64,000 nt of DNA from contig JAOSKE010000001.1 in the NCBI GenBank assembly GCA_027493775.1, forward strand, positions 496,001 to 560,000. Direction: 5' to 3'. Source of the stretch: Kiritimatiellia bacterium (lineage in GTDB: Bacteria > Verrucomicrobiota > Kiritimatiellia > CAIVKH01). Shown piece after piece: positions 29,549 to 38,759 of the stretch. A model generated the notes under the pieces. That model searched no databases, had not been told where the DNA came from, and saw only the letters and a list, made by a program, of their open reading frames with translations. Every line of letters starts with the position of its first letter. Position 1 is the first letter of the stretch. The position numbers and the translations under genes were made by a program.

Positions 29549-30619
29549 TTATTTTCCCATGATCCGCTTGATCATCTGGAATGGATGCCGAACGCGATCC
29601 ATCAAACCAGCGCTTGGCTTATCCAAAAACGCGGCAAGCGCGTCTGGGATGGGGAATAAAAGGTCTGGCAGCTCTGCCATTCTACCGGGCCGCCATGTGG
29701 CCGCGTTCGGACTCATAAAACGCTTGTTGTTTCGAATGACCATTCGACGCATCGCCTTTCGGCCGAGTTGCGGATGGAACGTGTCCAGCTTCAGATTCGC
29801 AAGCGCCTCGCGGGCCTTGCTCGCGGGCAGGAGGCGTTGAACCATGATAAGCGTAATCGCCACAGGCCTGATGACATTCCATCGCCAAATTCGCTCTGTG
29901 CAAGCCTTCCAATCCAATTCCTCGTAGGATTGTTCGAGCAGCAGGGCGACGTCCAACCACCACAACAGACGATTTCCACTCGCGGGGGAAAGGAACCATT
30001 CAGCAGGCTGTCCAAGCGCCAGCGCTGTTTCGTTCAAGAACCCGTGTTTGTGAGCGTGAACGCAAAGATAGAGCAGCAAATCATCCGCACAAAATCGGGG
30101 CAGCCCTTCCGCGCCCAGTCGCGCACGCTCAAGCCCGGCGTCATCGGGTAGCCGATAGAGATTCGCCCGATCCACCCAGCGCGTGTGAAGCTCAAGCGGC
30201 AGTGGTGCATCGCTTGGTGGACAGACGACGTGAAAGTGGTACGGCGTAATTCGGCCCGGCGACCTCCAGCCCGAGGCGACTGCCGCTTCAATCGCGTCGT
30301 TCAGGCGTTCCGTTTCCACAAGAACGTCCAGGTCGCTGTAGGGCCGTGTCGCGGCTTCACCATAAAGGAGGCGTTGAAGCGTTGGGCCTTTCAAAAAGAC
30401 GTGCGGTATTCCACGGTCGCAGAGTTGACCCATCAATCGAAATGCCGCTTTTAGTCCCGCCCCGTGCCTCAGTAGCGCCTGGGTAATGGTCTTATCGTCC
30501 TCCGCAAGCAGGCTGTTGACCCCGTGCCCAGCGAGGGCGACGGGATCGAGGCGCATCAGCGCTCCAAGCAGTCGCTCCAAATCGGGCGCTGCGCTAAAAC
30601 TGGAATCTTCGTCTCTCAC
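29549..30619 (-). CDS. Nucleotidyltransferase family protein (NTP_transf_5-like)
   Basis: A 356-residue protein with the nucleotidyltransferase pattern KGPTLQRLLYGEAATRPYSDLDVLVE (catalytic Asp pair in SDLDVLV, about residue 120) followed by LELHTRWVD and a helical C-terminal half. This matches the uncharacterised nucleotidyltransferases (Pfam NTP_transf_5 type) often found with PqqD/HPr-kinase-like RiPP genes and in polysaccharide loci. Here it is 20 kb from the RiPP-like operon, so a link is only possible. The start is a GTG at 30619. It is convergent with the C25 peptidase and divergent from icd. Confidence 0.72.
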   Translation of the reverse strand: MRDEDSSFSAAPDLERLLGALMRLDPVALAGHGVNSLLAEDDKTITQALLRHGAGLKAAFRLMGQLCDRGIPHVFLKGPTLQRLLYGEAATRPYSDLDVLVETERLNDAIEAAVASGWRSPGRITPYHFHVVCPPSDAPLPLELHTRWVDRANLYRLPDDAGLERARLGAEGLPRFCADDLLLYLCVHAHKHGFLNETALALGQPAEWFLSPASGNRLLWWLDVALLLEQSYEELDWKACTERIWRWNVIRPVAITLIMVQRLLPASKAREALANLKLDTFHPQLGRKAMRRMVIRNNKRFMSPNAATWRPGRMAELPDLLFPIPDALAAFLDKPSAGLMDRVRHPFQMIKRIMGK

Positions 30620-30632
30620 AACTGCTGTTTTA

Positions 30633-30684
30633 CAAGCCTTGGAAGTTTTCCAAAAGAAATTTACAACCCTTGGAAGTTTTCGAT
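30633..30684 (+). repeat. Paired CAASCCTTGGAAGTTTTC motifs upstream of icd
   Basis: Two copies, CAAGCCTTGGAAGTTTTCC (30633-30651) and ACAACCCTTGGAAGTTTTCGAT (30664-30684), start 32 bp apart with the conserved CCTTGGAAGTTTTC facing icd. The second matches the pair upstream of YceH (CAACCCTTGGAACTTTTTCGAT on that strand). The region also contains the 5' flank of the divergent nucleotidyltransferase gene. Either an operator pair or a dispersed repeat family. Confidence 0.55.
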
Positions 30685-30771
30685 CTGAAGCGCGGATGAA
30701 TGAATTTCAAAGCGTGAATTCTTTCTGGAAATAGCGTACGATAGCCCAGATTTCATTTTAAGGAGCAAAAT

Positions 30772-32019
30772 ATGGCGTATACACACCTCACGATCCCGAC
30801 CAACGGCCAGAAAATCACGATGGGAGATAACGGGAAGCTGAACGTCCCGAATAATCCCATCGTGCCGTTTATCGAAGGCGACGGTACAGGGCCGGACATT
30901 TGGCGCGCGGCTGTTCGCGTTCTCGATGCGGCGGTCGAAAAGGCGTACGGCGGGAAGCGTGAACTGGTGTGGATGGAAGTCTTCGCCGGTGAAAAGTGTT
31001 TCAAAAAATTCGATACTTGGCTGCTCGACGAAAGCGTCCAGGCGTTCCGCGAATATCTTGTCGGCATCAAAGGTCCTCTGACCACGCCGATCGGCGGCGG
31101 CATCCGCTCCTTGAACGTCGCGCTACGCAAGATGCTCGACCTCTACGTCTGTCTGCGTCCGGTCCGCTGGTTCACCGATGTGCCATCGCCGGTGAAGCGT
31201 CCGCAGGATGTGGATATGGTGATTTTCCGCGAGAACACCGAAGATATTTATACTGGCCTCGAGTTCGAGCAAGGCACACCAGAAAATCAAAAGTTTCTCG
31301 AGATGTTGAAAGAACACTTCCCAAAAGATTTTGCAAAAATCCGCTTCCCCGACACCTCGGGCGTCAGCGTAAAACCCGTTTCGCGCGAAGGCACGGAGCG
31401 CCTCGTCCGCGCGGCGATTCATTACGCGATTAACAACAATCGCAAGAGTGTGACCCTGGTACACAAGGGCAACATCATGAAGTTCACCGAAGGCGCGTTT
31501 ATGAAGTGGGGCTATGAGTTGGCCAAACGCGAATTCGGCGCGGTGGAAATGGATGGCGGCCCGTGGTGCACACTGCCAAACGGTATCATCATCAAAGATG
31601 TTATCGCCGACATCTGCTTTCAACAGACGTTGACACGCGCGACGGAGTTCGACGTCATTGCGACGATGAACCTGAACGGTGATTATATTTCCGACGCTTT
31701 AGCCGCACAGGTCGGCGGCATCGGAATCGCGCCGGGCGGCAATATCAATTACACGACCGGCCACGCCATTTTTGAGGCCACTCACGGCACGGCGCCGAAG
31801 TACGCAAATCTCGACAAGGTGAACCCCGGCTCGGTCATTCTGTCGGGTGAAATGATGTTCCGATATATGGGGTGGACCGAGGCGGCAGACCTCATCATCC
31901 AAGGGATGGATGGCGCGATTGGCGCACGCCACGTCACGTACGATTTTGCCCGCCTCATGGAGCGCGCAGTTGAAATCAAATGCTCGGAATTTGCCGATGC
32001 CGTGATTAAGCACATGTAA
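30772..32019 (+). CDS. icd: NADP-dependent isocitrate dehydrogenase
   Basis: TCA-cycle enzyme converting isocitrate to 2-oxoglutarate. The 415-residue protein has the E. coli-type signature: [39 protein letters not shown] (substrate-binding Ser and Arg), [31 protein letters not shown], and near the C-terminus [23 protein letters not shown] strong Shine-Dalgarno AAGGAG precedes the ATG. The conserved Ser of GGIRS is the residue phosphorylated by IDH kinase in enteric bacteria; no kinase gene is seen here. A pair of TTGGAA motifs lies about 90-140 bp upstream. Confidence 0.96.
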   Translation: MAYTHLTIPTNGQKITMGDNGKLNVPNNPIVPFIEGDGTGPDIWRAAVRVLDAAVEKAYGGKRELVWMEVFAGEKCFKKFDTWLLDESVQAFREYLVGIKGPLTTPIGGGIRSLNVALRKMLDLYVCLRPVRWFTDVPSPVKRPQDVDMVIFRENTEDIYTGLEFEQGTPENQKFLEMLKEHFPKDFAKIRFPDTSGVSVKPVSREGTERLVRAAIHYAINNNRKSVTLVHKGNIMKFTEGAFMKWGYELAKREFGAVEMDGGPWCTLPNGIIIKDVIADICFQQTLTRATEFDVIATMNLNGDYISDALAAQVGGIGIAPGGNINYTTGHAIFEATHGTAPKYANLDKVNPGSVILSGEMMFRYMGWTEAADLIIQGMDGAIGARHVTYDFARLMERAVEIKCSEFADAVIKHM

Positions 32020-32035
32020 AACGAGCGCACACCGT

Positions 32036-32524
32036 ATGCAGAGCGAATCGAAAATTCTTTCTCACGAAGCGATGGTAAAAGAGCGCTCGTTGCTGCGCCT
32101 TGCGGGGCAGAAACTTGTTTTTACCAACGGTGCGTTCGACATTCTCCATGCTGGCCACGTCACGTATTTGCAGTTCGCCCGCGAGCAGGGTGACGCGCTT
32201 TGCGTTGGATTGAATTCAGACGCCTCCGTGAAGCGCTACAAAGGCGACCGTCGCCCGGTTAATTCGCAAGACGACAGGGCATTGGTTCTCGCTGCATTGG
32301 GCTGCGTGGATTACGTCGTAATTTTCGACGAAGACGAGCCGAAGGAGTTAATCGCGGAACTAATTCCTGATGTGCTGGTGAAGGGTGCAGATTGGGCGCA
32401 CTACGTAAGCGGTCGTGATGTGGTTGAAGCGCACGGCGGCAGGGTGGTGCTCGCGGAGATGGTGGCGGGTCGCTCAACAAGCGCGGTCATTCAAAAAATT
32501 ATCGAGGCCTATAGCGGAAATTAA
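32036..32524 (+). CDS. rfaE2: D-glycero-beta-D-manno-heptose 1-phosphate adenylyltransferase (HldE C-domain type)
   Basis: A 162-residue stand-alone nucleotidyltransferase matching the C-terminal domain of HldE. Motifs are VFTNGAFDILHAGHVTYL (the HxGH nucleotide site), VGLNSDASVKRYKGDRRPVNSQDDR, and VKGADW. It transfers AMP to heptose-1-phosphate to make the ADP-heptose precursor of LPS inner core. The next gene encodes the matching epimerase HldD, which supports this assignment over other cytidylyltransferases. It follows icd by 16 bp. The kinase half is not in the window. Confidence 0.88.
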   Translation: MQSESKILSHEAMVKERSLLRLAGQKLVFTNGAFDILHAGHVTYLQFAREQGDALCVGLNSDASVKRYKGDRRPVNSQDDRALVLAALGCVDYVVIFDEDEPKELIAELIPDVLVKGADWAHYVSGRDVVEAHGGRVVLAEMVAGRSTSAVIQKIIEAYSGN

Positions 32525-32525
32525 A

Positions 32526-32543
32526 CGCAATCGTTAGATTGCG
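32526..32543 (+). other. Short stem-loop between rfaE2 and hldD
   Basis: CGCAATC-GTTA-GATTGCG forms a 7-bp stem with a 4-base loop. No U tract follows, so it is not a clear terminator. It may stabilise or separate the two coding parts of one message. Confidence 0.4.
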
Positions 32544-32554
32544 AGGATAGATTT

Positions 32555-33520
32555 ATGAGCAAATACATTGTCACCGGTGGCGCAGGTTTTATCGGAAGCA
32601 ATATCGTTGCCGCGCTCAACGCGCGCGGCGAAGACGATATTCTCGTGGTGGATAGACTTGGGAAAGACGAGAAATGGAAGAACCTTGTCGGCCTCCAGTA
32701 CACGGATTACATCGAAGGTGACGAGTTCCGCCAAGCGATTCACCAGGACACGCTCGATAAAGTCTCTGCGGTCTTCCACATGGGCGCGTGCAGTGCGACG
32801 ACGGAAAAAGATGCGTCGTATCTGGCCGATAACAACTATCGTTTCACCCGCGATCTCTGTGAGTGGAGCCTGCGCAATGGTGTGCGCTTCATCTACGCAT
32901 CGAGCGGCGCAACCTATGGCGATGGCGCATTGGGATACTCCGACGAGGACGAGGTTACCCCGACGCTGAAACCGCTAAATATGTACGGGTATTCCAAACA
33001 GATGTTCGATCTCTGGGCGCTGCGCAATGGTGTGTTAAGTGAAGAGATTGTCGGATTGAAGTTTTTCAACGTCTATGGCCCGCGTGAGGATCACAAGGAC
33101 GATATGCGTTCGGTGGTGAACAAGGCGTTTGGACAGATTCAAAAGGAAGGTCTGGTCAAGCTCTTCAAGTCCTACCACCCGGACTACAAGGACGGCGAGC
33201 AGGTGCGCGATTTCGTGTACGTGAAGGATGCGGTGGACGTGTGTCTTTACTTCGCGGAGAACCGTCGCGTCTCCGGGTTATTCAACGTGGGAACGGGCAA
33301 GAGCCGGACGTGGGTGGACCTCGCACGTGCAGTATTTGCTGCAATGGGACAGGAGCCGAAGATCGAATTTGTCGAAATGCCGGAGCATTTGCGCGGAAAA
33401 TACCAGTATCGCACCGAAGCGGATATCGCGAAGCTGCGTCGCGCGGGCTATGAAACGCCGATGACCTCGCTGGAGGATGGTGTTCGCGATTATGTGCAGA
33501 ACTGGCTGCTCGCGCGCTGA
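32555..33520 (+). CDS. hldD: ADP-L-glycero-D-manno-heptose 6-epimerase
   Basis: A 321-residue short-chain dehydrogenase-type epimerase that makes ADP-L-glycero-D-manno-heptose for LPS core. It has the NAD(P) site GGAGFIGSNIVAAL at the N-terminus, the HldD-specific VDRLGKDEKWKNLVGLQ, catalytic YGYSK in MYGYSKQMFDLW, KFFNVYGPREDHKDDMRSV and GEQVRDFVYVKD. It starts 30 bp after rfaE2, supporting a heptose operon and a Gram-negative outer membrane with heptose-containing LPS. Confidence 0.95.
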   Translation: MSKYIVTGGAGFIGSNIVAALNARGEDDILVVDRLGKDEKWKNLVGLQYTDYIEGDEFRQAIHQDTLDKVSAVFHMGACSATTEKDASYLADNNYRFTRDLCEWSLRNGVRFIYASSGATYGDGALGYSDEDEVTPTLKPLNMYGYSKQMFDLWALRNGVLSEEIVGLKFFNVYGPREDHKDDMRSVVNKAFGQIQKEGLVKLFKSYHPDYKDGEQVRDFVYVKDAVDVCLYFAENRRVSGLFNVGTGKSRTWVDLARAVFAAMGQEPKIEFVEMPEHLRGKYQYRTEADIAKLRRAGYETPMTSLEDGVRDYVQNWLLAR

Positions 33521-33583
33521 GTTTTCTAGTGGCGTGGAGTGCGGGCGGTCGTATGATGAACTGTTCTTTCTGAAGGAATAAAA

Positions 33584-34642
33584 ATGATCACAGCAAAAAT
33601 TGTTGGCGCGGGCGGTTATGGCGGTGTCGGCATTACCGAATTGTTGCTGAGCCACCCGGAAGTAAAAATCAAGACGCTTGTTGCCGCGACGGAAACAGGG
33701 ATGAAGATGAGCGAGCTGTACCCGCACCTCGCAGGGTTTATTGATCTGCCGATTCTAAAACCGGACGATGCAGCCGCGCAGGAACCGACCGATGTCGTGT
33801 TCTTCTCAACGCCCGATGGGGTGGGGATGATTCAGGCGCGTGAAGAGCTTGCAAAGGGCGCGAAGGTGATTGATTACAGCGGCGACTTTCGCTTCCAGAC
33901 GAAAGAGGAATACGCGGAATATGCGCGCCGTCTCGGAAAGCCGGTTGAACACAAGTCGCCCGATCTGTTGGAGCAGTCCGTCTATGGCGTTGCAGAACTG
34001 CGTCGAAAAGAACTCGCTTCTTCCGTGAAGCTGGTTGGAAACCCTGGCTGTTTTGCGGTTGGGGTGGAGATCGGCCTCGCGCCGGCTATTGCAAACAAGC
34101 TCGTCGCGTTTGATAGCCTTATTTGCGACTGCAAGAGTGCAGTCAGTGGCGCGGGCAAGAAGGTGAACCCCAGTTTTCATTTTCCTGCGCGTTACGACAA
34201 CATGAACGCCTATCGCCTCACCGGGCATCAACATGTGGTCGAGGTGGAGCGTGAACTGCGCCATATCGCGGGCGAGCAAATTAACCTATGCTTCACGACA
34301 CAGGTTGTTCCGGCGTGCCGTGGAATCCTCTCCAGTTTGTACGGAACGTTGCGACCTGGCATCACGCCTGCCGATGTGATGGAGGCCTACCGCTCCTTCC
34401 ATAAGGGCAATTGCTTTGTGCGTATTTATGATCGGAATACAACCATCGGAACGATGCACGTGCGCGGCAGCAATTATTGCAATCTGACCGTGGACGTGGA
34501 CGAGCGGACAAATAAACTCCGCGTCATTTCACACATTGATAATTTGATGAAGGGACAAGCAGGGAACGCGCTTCAAAATATGAACCTGATCTTCGGTTTC
34601 CCGGAGACGATGGGTCTGGATCGCCCCGGCCAATATCCCTGA
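33584..34642 (+). CDS. argC: N-acetyl-gamma-glutamyl-phosphate reductase
   Basis: ArgC reduces N-acetyl-glutamyl-phosphate in arginine synthesis. The 352-residue protein begins with the NADP fold VGAGGYGGVGITELLLSHPEV, and has the catalytic Cys in VGNPGCFAVGVEIGL (about residue 155) and the CKSAVSGAGKKVNPSFHF motif. The later VRIYDRNTTIGTMHVRGSN and VDVDERTNKLRVISHIDNLMKGQAGNALQNMNLIFG are typical. It appears monocistronic between hldD and the bactofilin genes, with a Shine-Dalgarno AAGGA before the ATG. Confidence 0.95.
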   Translation: MITAKIVGAGGYGGVGITELLLSHPEVKIKTLVAATETGMKMSELYPHLAGFIDLPILKPDDAAAQEPTDVVFFSTPDGVGMIQAREELAKGAKVIDYSGDFRFQTKEEYAEYARRLGKPVEHKSPDLLEQSVYGVAELRRKELASSVKLVGNPGCFAVGVEIGLAPAIANKLVAFDSLICDCKSAVSGAGKKVNPSFHFPARYDNMNAYRLTGHQHVVEVERELRHIAGEQINLCFTTQVVPACRGILSSLYGTLRPGITPADVMEAYRSFHKGNCFVRIYDRNTTIGTMHVRGSNYCNLTVDVDERTNKLRVISHIDNLMKGQAGNALQNMNLIFGFPETMGLDRPGQYP

Positions 34643-34651
34643 ACATCCTAA

Positions 34652-34671
34652 GCGTACGCAATCGCGTACGT
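34652..34671 (+). terminator. Stem-loop after argC, possible terminator
   Basis: CGTACGC-AATC-GCGTACG (34653-34670) forms a perfect 7-bp stem. A short T tract (CTTTT) follows only about 7 bases later, so it is a weak intrinsic terminator candidate separating argC from the bactofilin operon. Confidence 0.45.
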
Positions 34672-34703
34672 GTCGGCTTTTCGCGAACTAAGGAGAACTA
34701 ACA

Positions 34704-35116
34704 ATGGCGAACGAAAATACACAGACCACGATCTCGGCTGACGTTCAGATCACGGGAACAATAAAAGCAATGGCCCCATCCGAATTGATGGGAAGCTCGA
34801 AGGCGATTTGATTTGTGCCGCAGATGCGGTAATCGGTCGCAATGCCTCAATCAAAGGCTCGCTGCAGGTCAATACGATCATCGTTGAGGGTTCTGTTCAG
34901 GGGAACATTACGGCGAAGGACAAGATTGATATGAAGTCCACGGCCAAGGTTCACGGCGACATCGTCGCCAAGCGCCTTGCGGTGGAAGACGGCGTGACGT
35001 TTATCGGCAAGTCCGAGGTGAATCCGACCGGGGCCGCTCCTGCTACGCCGGTTGCTGAATCGCCTGCGGAATCTTCCGCCCCCGAACAAAAGGGCGGCGG
35101 TTTCGGTCGTCGTTAA
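34704..35116 (+). CDS. Bactofilin (polymer-forming cytoskeletal protein), one-base frameshift
   Basis: Bactofilins form filaments that position cell-wall enzymes. The ATG at 34704 follows a strong AAGGAGA Shine-Dalgarno and reads MANENTQTTISADVQITGTIK. The frame then breaks in the A run 34763-34766; adding one A gives KSNGPIRIDGKLEGDLICAADAVIGRNASIKGSL, the standard bactofilin start, then VEGSVQGNITAKDKIDMKSTAKVHGDIVAKRLAVEDGVTFIG. The C-terminus is a short Ala/Pro tail. The gene is followed at 15 bp by a second, larger bactofilin-type gene. The homopolymer position makes a sequence error likelier than a real pseudogene. Confidence 0.88.
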
Positions 35117-35131
35117 TTAACGGAGCTTGCC

Positions 35132-35842
35132 TTGTCGGCGCTCCGAAAATCCACAGAGGTGGACGGATTGTCGCTTGTCCGTGCAACGCGTCACGCGCGC
35201 ACGGGCACAAGCGATGCCGCGCCTGTTAAATCGGGGCCGCCCAATAAGCCACCGAAATCGGAGGGTGAAAAGGGTCCTGCTGCCCGGATCGGGCACACGG
35301 CGATGCCGACAAAAAACGAAGTGCTCTGCTACGAGTGCGGCTACGAATTCAAGGTCACGGGCCGAACACAAACGCTACGCTGTCCGAAATGCCGGTGCAC
35401 TCTGGATCAAACGGAATACACGATTGATTCCGAGTGGACGGAGCCGATTCGCACAGTCGCCACCATCCGCATCACCTCGGAGGGCGTGCTGAAATCCGGA
35501 ACTCTGGTCGCGAAGGACGTGATCATCGCAGGGAAGGTAGAGGGCGGAAGTGTCAAAGCGAATAGGCGACTGGAAATTCTGCCCGGCGCAAAATTCGATC
35601 AGGATTTGTTATCCGGACAGGATCTAAAAGTTGCGCTCGGCGCAAAATGTGTGTTCCGCGGGAAACGAGTTTTTCGACAAATCGAAGTGGCTGGAGAGCT
35701 GAAGGGACACTTTGAGACTACCGGGTTGATTACTGTAAAGCCCGGTGGCCATCTTAAAGGTCGAATTCAGAGCGCACATTTAGTCGTGGAAGAGGGCGGC
35801 GGCCTCACCGCTGAGCTGGAAATCGAACCACACTCAAAATGA
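35132..35842 (+). CDS. Bactofilin-domain protein with N-terminal zinc ribbon
   Basis: A 236-residue protein with a TTG start at 35132 preceded by GGAG. After an unstructured N-terminus (about 60 residues) comes a zinc-ribbon VLCYECGYEFKVTGRTQTLRCPKCRC (CxxC pairs), then a bactofilin-like beta-helix: TSEGVLKSGTLVAKDVIIAGKVEGGSVKANRRLEILPGAKF, then GKRVFRQIEVAGELKGHFETTGLITVKPGGHLKGRIQSAHLVVEEGG. A zinc ribbon joined to a bactofilin domain is an unusual fusion. The stop overlaps the next gene's ATG (ATGA), so it is probably translationally coupled to the Mur ligase, linking the filament to wall synthesis. Confidence 0.8.
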   Translation: MSALRKSTEVDGLSLVRATRHARTGTSDAAPVKSGPPNKPPKSEGEKGPAARIGHTAMPTKNEVLCYECGYEFKVTGRTQTLRCPKCRCTLDQTEYTIDSEWTEPIRTVATIRITSEGVLKSGTLVAKDVIIAGKVEGGSVKANRRLEILPGAKFDQDLLSGQDLKVALGAKCVFRGKRVFRQIEVAGELKGHFETTGLITVKPGGHLKGRIQSAHLVVEEGGGLTAELEIEPHSK

Positions 35843-37164
35843 GTACAAAATCGCATATTCACGTCGTCGGTGTAGGTGGTGTAGGAATGAGCGCCCTCGC
35901 GGAATTGCTCCTAGCGCAAGGCTGCGACGTAAGTGGGTCTGATCGCACAGTTGATCAGGGTGGACAGTCGGAGATCATCGAGACACTCAAAGCCGCCGGC
36001 CTTCGCATCGTTCCGCAGGATGGTTCCTCGATCACAGCGGACACAAAGGCGTTGTGTGTCAGCACAGCAATTGAAGCAGACAATCCTGAATTTGTCGCCG
36101 CGCAGAAACTGGGTGTTGAAGTGGTGCATCGTGCCGCCATGCTCGCTCGACTCGCAGCAGGGAAGCGAGTGATTGCCATCACGGGCACAGCCGGAAAAAC
36201 CACGGTGACCGCGTTGGTTGGTTATTTGTTGGAGCAGGCTGGCTTCGATCCGACCGTGGTCAACGGAGGCGTTATTCTTAATTGGCGTGCGCCAAATCGT
36301 TTGGGAAATGTCCGACTCGGCCATTCAGACTTGTGGATAATTGAAGCGGATGAAAGTGACCGCTCGCTGCTTCAATTCCATCCTGAACACGCGATTATCA
36401 CAAACATCTCAAAGGATCACTTTGAACTACAGGAAGTTCAGGAGTTGTTCCGACAATTTGCCGCGCAAGTTTCCGGGTCCATCATTTCCGGTGCGGGAGT
36501 GGGAAAGGTGATTGGGCGTTCCACAGTTGAAGCGCCAATTAATGTAGAGCGTGGCAAGGACGGCTGGGGTTTCACATTCGCCGGTGTGCCGTTTGCCCCG
36601 CTAATGCCGGGGTGGCATAACGCGGAGAACGCAAAACTTGCAGTCGTGCTGTGTCATAAACTGGGCGCGGATTTGGCTGCCGTGCAATCTGCGCTTGCGC
36701 GATTTGGCGGCGTGCATCGTCGGTTGGAGATGCTGGGCCGTCTCCACGGCGCACGTGTAATTGACGACTACGCGCACAACCCTGCAAAGATCGCGGCTTC
36801 CTGGCTGGCTGCTGCTGAGTCATCTGATCGCGTACTTGCTTATTGGCGACCACACGGTTTTGCGCCGCTCGCGCTGATGCACGAGGAACTGGTGGAGGCG
36901 TTGTCGGGTGTTATGCGTTCGCGTGATCGCCTTTTTGTCTTGCCTGTCTATTACGCCGGTGGAACGGCGAAGCGCACAATGGATTCAGCAGACTTTGTTG
37001 CAGCGCTGACCGCTCGCAACTTGTCCGTGGAGCTGGTCGTTGATTATCCGGCGCTTCGCGCCCGCTTGGAGGCGGAGGCGGATGTGGATGCGGTGATTCT
37101 CGGCATGGGTGCGCGCGACCCCGAGTTGCCGCGCTTTGCGGCGTCACTTGTCTTCACGCCGTAG
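35839..37164 (+). CDS. Mur ligase, MurC-like (UDP-N-acetylmuramate-L-alanine ligase type)
   Basis: A 441-residue ATP-dependent ligase of the MurC/Mpl group. The N-terminal HVVGVGGVGMSALAELLLAQG matches the UDP-binding domain of MurC, followed by VSTAIEADNPEF, the ATP loop ITGTAGKTTVTALVGY, DLWIIEADESDRSLL, and GVHRRLEMLGRLHGARVIDDYAHNPAKIAASW in the C-terminal domain. These fit MurC or the recycling ligase Mpl better than MurD/E/F; the shortened ADESD region leaves the choice open. It overlaps the zinc-ribbon bactofilin gene by 4 bp. Peptidoglycan synthesis or recycling is the likely role. Confidence 0.85.
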   Translation: MSTKSHIHVVGVGGVGMSALAELLLAQGCDVSGSDRTVDQGGQSEIIETLKAAGLRIVPQDGSSITADTKALCVSTAIEADNPEFVAAQKLGVEVVHRAAMLARLAAGKRVIAITGTAGKTTVTALVGYLLEQAGFDPTVVNGGVILNWRAPNRLGNVRLGHSDLWIIEADESDRSLLQFHPEHAIITNISKDHFELQEVQELFRQFAAQVSGSIISGAGVGKVIGRSTVEAPINVERGKDGWGFTFAGVPFAPLMPGWHNAENAKLAVVLCHKLGADLAAVQSALARFGGVHRRLEMLGRLHGARVIDDYAHNPAKIAASWLAAAESSDRVLAYWRPHGFAPLALMHEELVEALSGVMRSRDRLFVLPVYYAGGTAKRTMDSADFVAALTARNLSVELVVDYPALRARLEAEADVDAVILGMGARDPELPRFAASLVFTP

Positions 37165-37184
37165 CTAAATAAAACATTTTTTCG

Positions 37185-38759
37185 ATGCCAGTTGCCGCTG
37201 GCCTTGAATCAGGTATGCTCGCCTATTCGATGCCCTCAAAAAGTCCACCTCCAATCGTCCCCGGCGGCTACCGCGAAGTCCTTCGTATCGCGTATCCGCT
37301 GATCATCAGCACGGGATCGTTCTCTCTGATGCAGTTTGTGGATCGCGTATTCCTTGCGCGCTACAGCGTCATCTCCATTCAAGCCGCACTTCCGGCGGGT
37401 CTGCTCTCTTTCACGCTCTGCGCAACATTTATGGCGCTTGCGGGATACGCCAATACCTTTGTTGCGCAGTATTATGGCAACGGCAATTTGCAGGGCTGTA
37501 GCCGTTCGACCGCGCAGGGCGTGTGGGTGGCGCTCTTTTCATGGCCAGTCATCCTAGCGCTAATTCCTTTCGGCCGATTTTTACTCCGTATCGCTGGTCA
37601 CGCACCGGAGGTGCTGACGCAGGAGTTGGACTACCTGACGATTCTGATGATCGGTGGCTTGATGGTTCCGCTCGGCGCGGCGATTGGTAGTTTCTTCACA
37701 GGACGCGGCGATACGCTGACGAATATGTACGCGCAGTTGGCGGGGAATATCGTCAACATTCTGCTCGACTGGGTTTTCATCTTCGGAAAATTGGGATTCC
37801 CGGAAATGGGAATTCGCGGAGCGGCGATTGCAACGGTTATCGGGTCGAGTGTTTCTGCACTGATTTTATTCGCGCAATACCTGCGCCCCCGCACAAACGC
37901 GAGCTATGCGACGCGGAGTTTGTGGCGAATTGACTGGCCACTGCTCCGCCGCCTCTTGCGTTTCGGTGTGCCAGCGGGCTTTCATCTGCTGTTGGATGTC
38001 TCGTCGTTCTCCATGTTTGTTCTGATGACCGGTCGCCTCGGCTCCCTCTCCCTCGCGGTCAGCAACATTGCATTGAGTATCAACTCACTGGCGTTTATGC
38101 CGCTCATCGGGATCAGTATCACCGCCTCGACGTTAGTGGGGCAGTATCAGGGAAAGGGCCGTTCGGACCTCGCCGAGAAGTCCGGGTGGACGGCACTGAA
38201 AATCGGTTTGATGTATATGACGTTCATGGCCGTCACGTACCTGACTCTGCCGCATTATTATTTCCAGTTGTTTTCTGGTCACGATGCCGGAAGTTTTTCT
38301 CTCGATGAGTTATTGCAAATCGGACGGTGGCTGCTGCTGTTGATGGCGGTATGGGGGATGCTCGATACCATCAATCTCGTTCTCGGTGGCGCACTCAAGG
38401 GCGCAGGCGATACAAAATTTGTGATGTGGTATTCCACGATTATGGGCTGGTTTTTGTTTGTGCCCGGTGAGTGGTACATCATTTACTTCCGCAACCACGG
38501 AATCCTCGCCGCGTGGGGCTTCCTCGCGTTCACCATTATTATCATTTCCGGCGGCTTCTACTGGCGGTTCAAGGCGGGGAGCTGGAAGCGAATCAAACTG
38601 CTGGAACACCCGGCGCCGGTCGCGCCTGCCGCAGTGGGGCCGGGCAGCCGCGCGCTGTGGATTAATCCGCAGGCGGCGGTGGCAGCGAGGGCTGCTCCAT
38701 ATTTAATTTTGTCTGATTTGTCATCGCCTCAGGCGCCCGATAAAACCCGTCGGGGGTGA
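37185..38759 (+). CDS. MATE family efflux transporter
   Basis: A multidrug/toxin extrusion protein with about 12 membrane segments, typical of the MATE fold: IAYPLIISTGSFSLMQFVDRVFLARYS in TM1, AGYANTFVAQYYGNG, LMVPLGAAIGSFFTGRGDT, and the second half ILFVGVP-like LLRFGVPAGFHLLLDVSSFSMFV and LIGISITASTLVGQYQGKGR. The start may be 37215 or 37230 (later Met codons) rather than 37185. The last about 30 residues are Ala/Pro-rich and overlap a convergent lipoprotein gene by 98 bp, so the true stop may be earlier. Substrate unknown. Confidence 0.88.
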   Translation: MPVAAGLESGMLAYSMPSKSPPPIVPGGYREVLRIAYPLIISTGSFSLMQFVDRVFLARYSVISIQAALPAGLLSFTLCATFMALAGYANTFVAQYYGNGNLQGCSRSTAQGVWVALFSWPVILALIPFGRFLLRIAGHAPEVLTQELDYLTILMIGGLMVPLGAAIGSFFTGRGDTLTNMYAQLAGNIVNILLDWVFIFGKLGFPEMGIRGAAIATVIGSSVSALILFAQYLRPRTNASYATRSLWRIDWPLLRRLLRFGVPAGFHLLLDVSSFSMFVLMTGRLGSLSLAVSNIALSINSLAFMPLIGISITASTLVGQYQGKGRSDLAEKSGWTALKIGLMYMTFMAVTYLTLPHYYFQLFSGHDAGSFSLDELLQIGRWLLLLMAVWGMLDTINLVLGGALKGAGDTKFVMWYSTIMGWFLFVPGEWYIIYFRNHGILAAWGFLAFTIIIISGGFYWRFKAGSWKRIKLLEHPAPVAPAAVGPGSRALWINPQAAVAARAAPYLILSDLSSPQAPDKTRRG

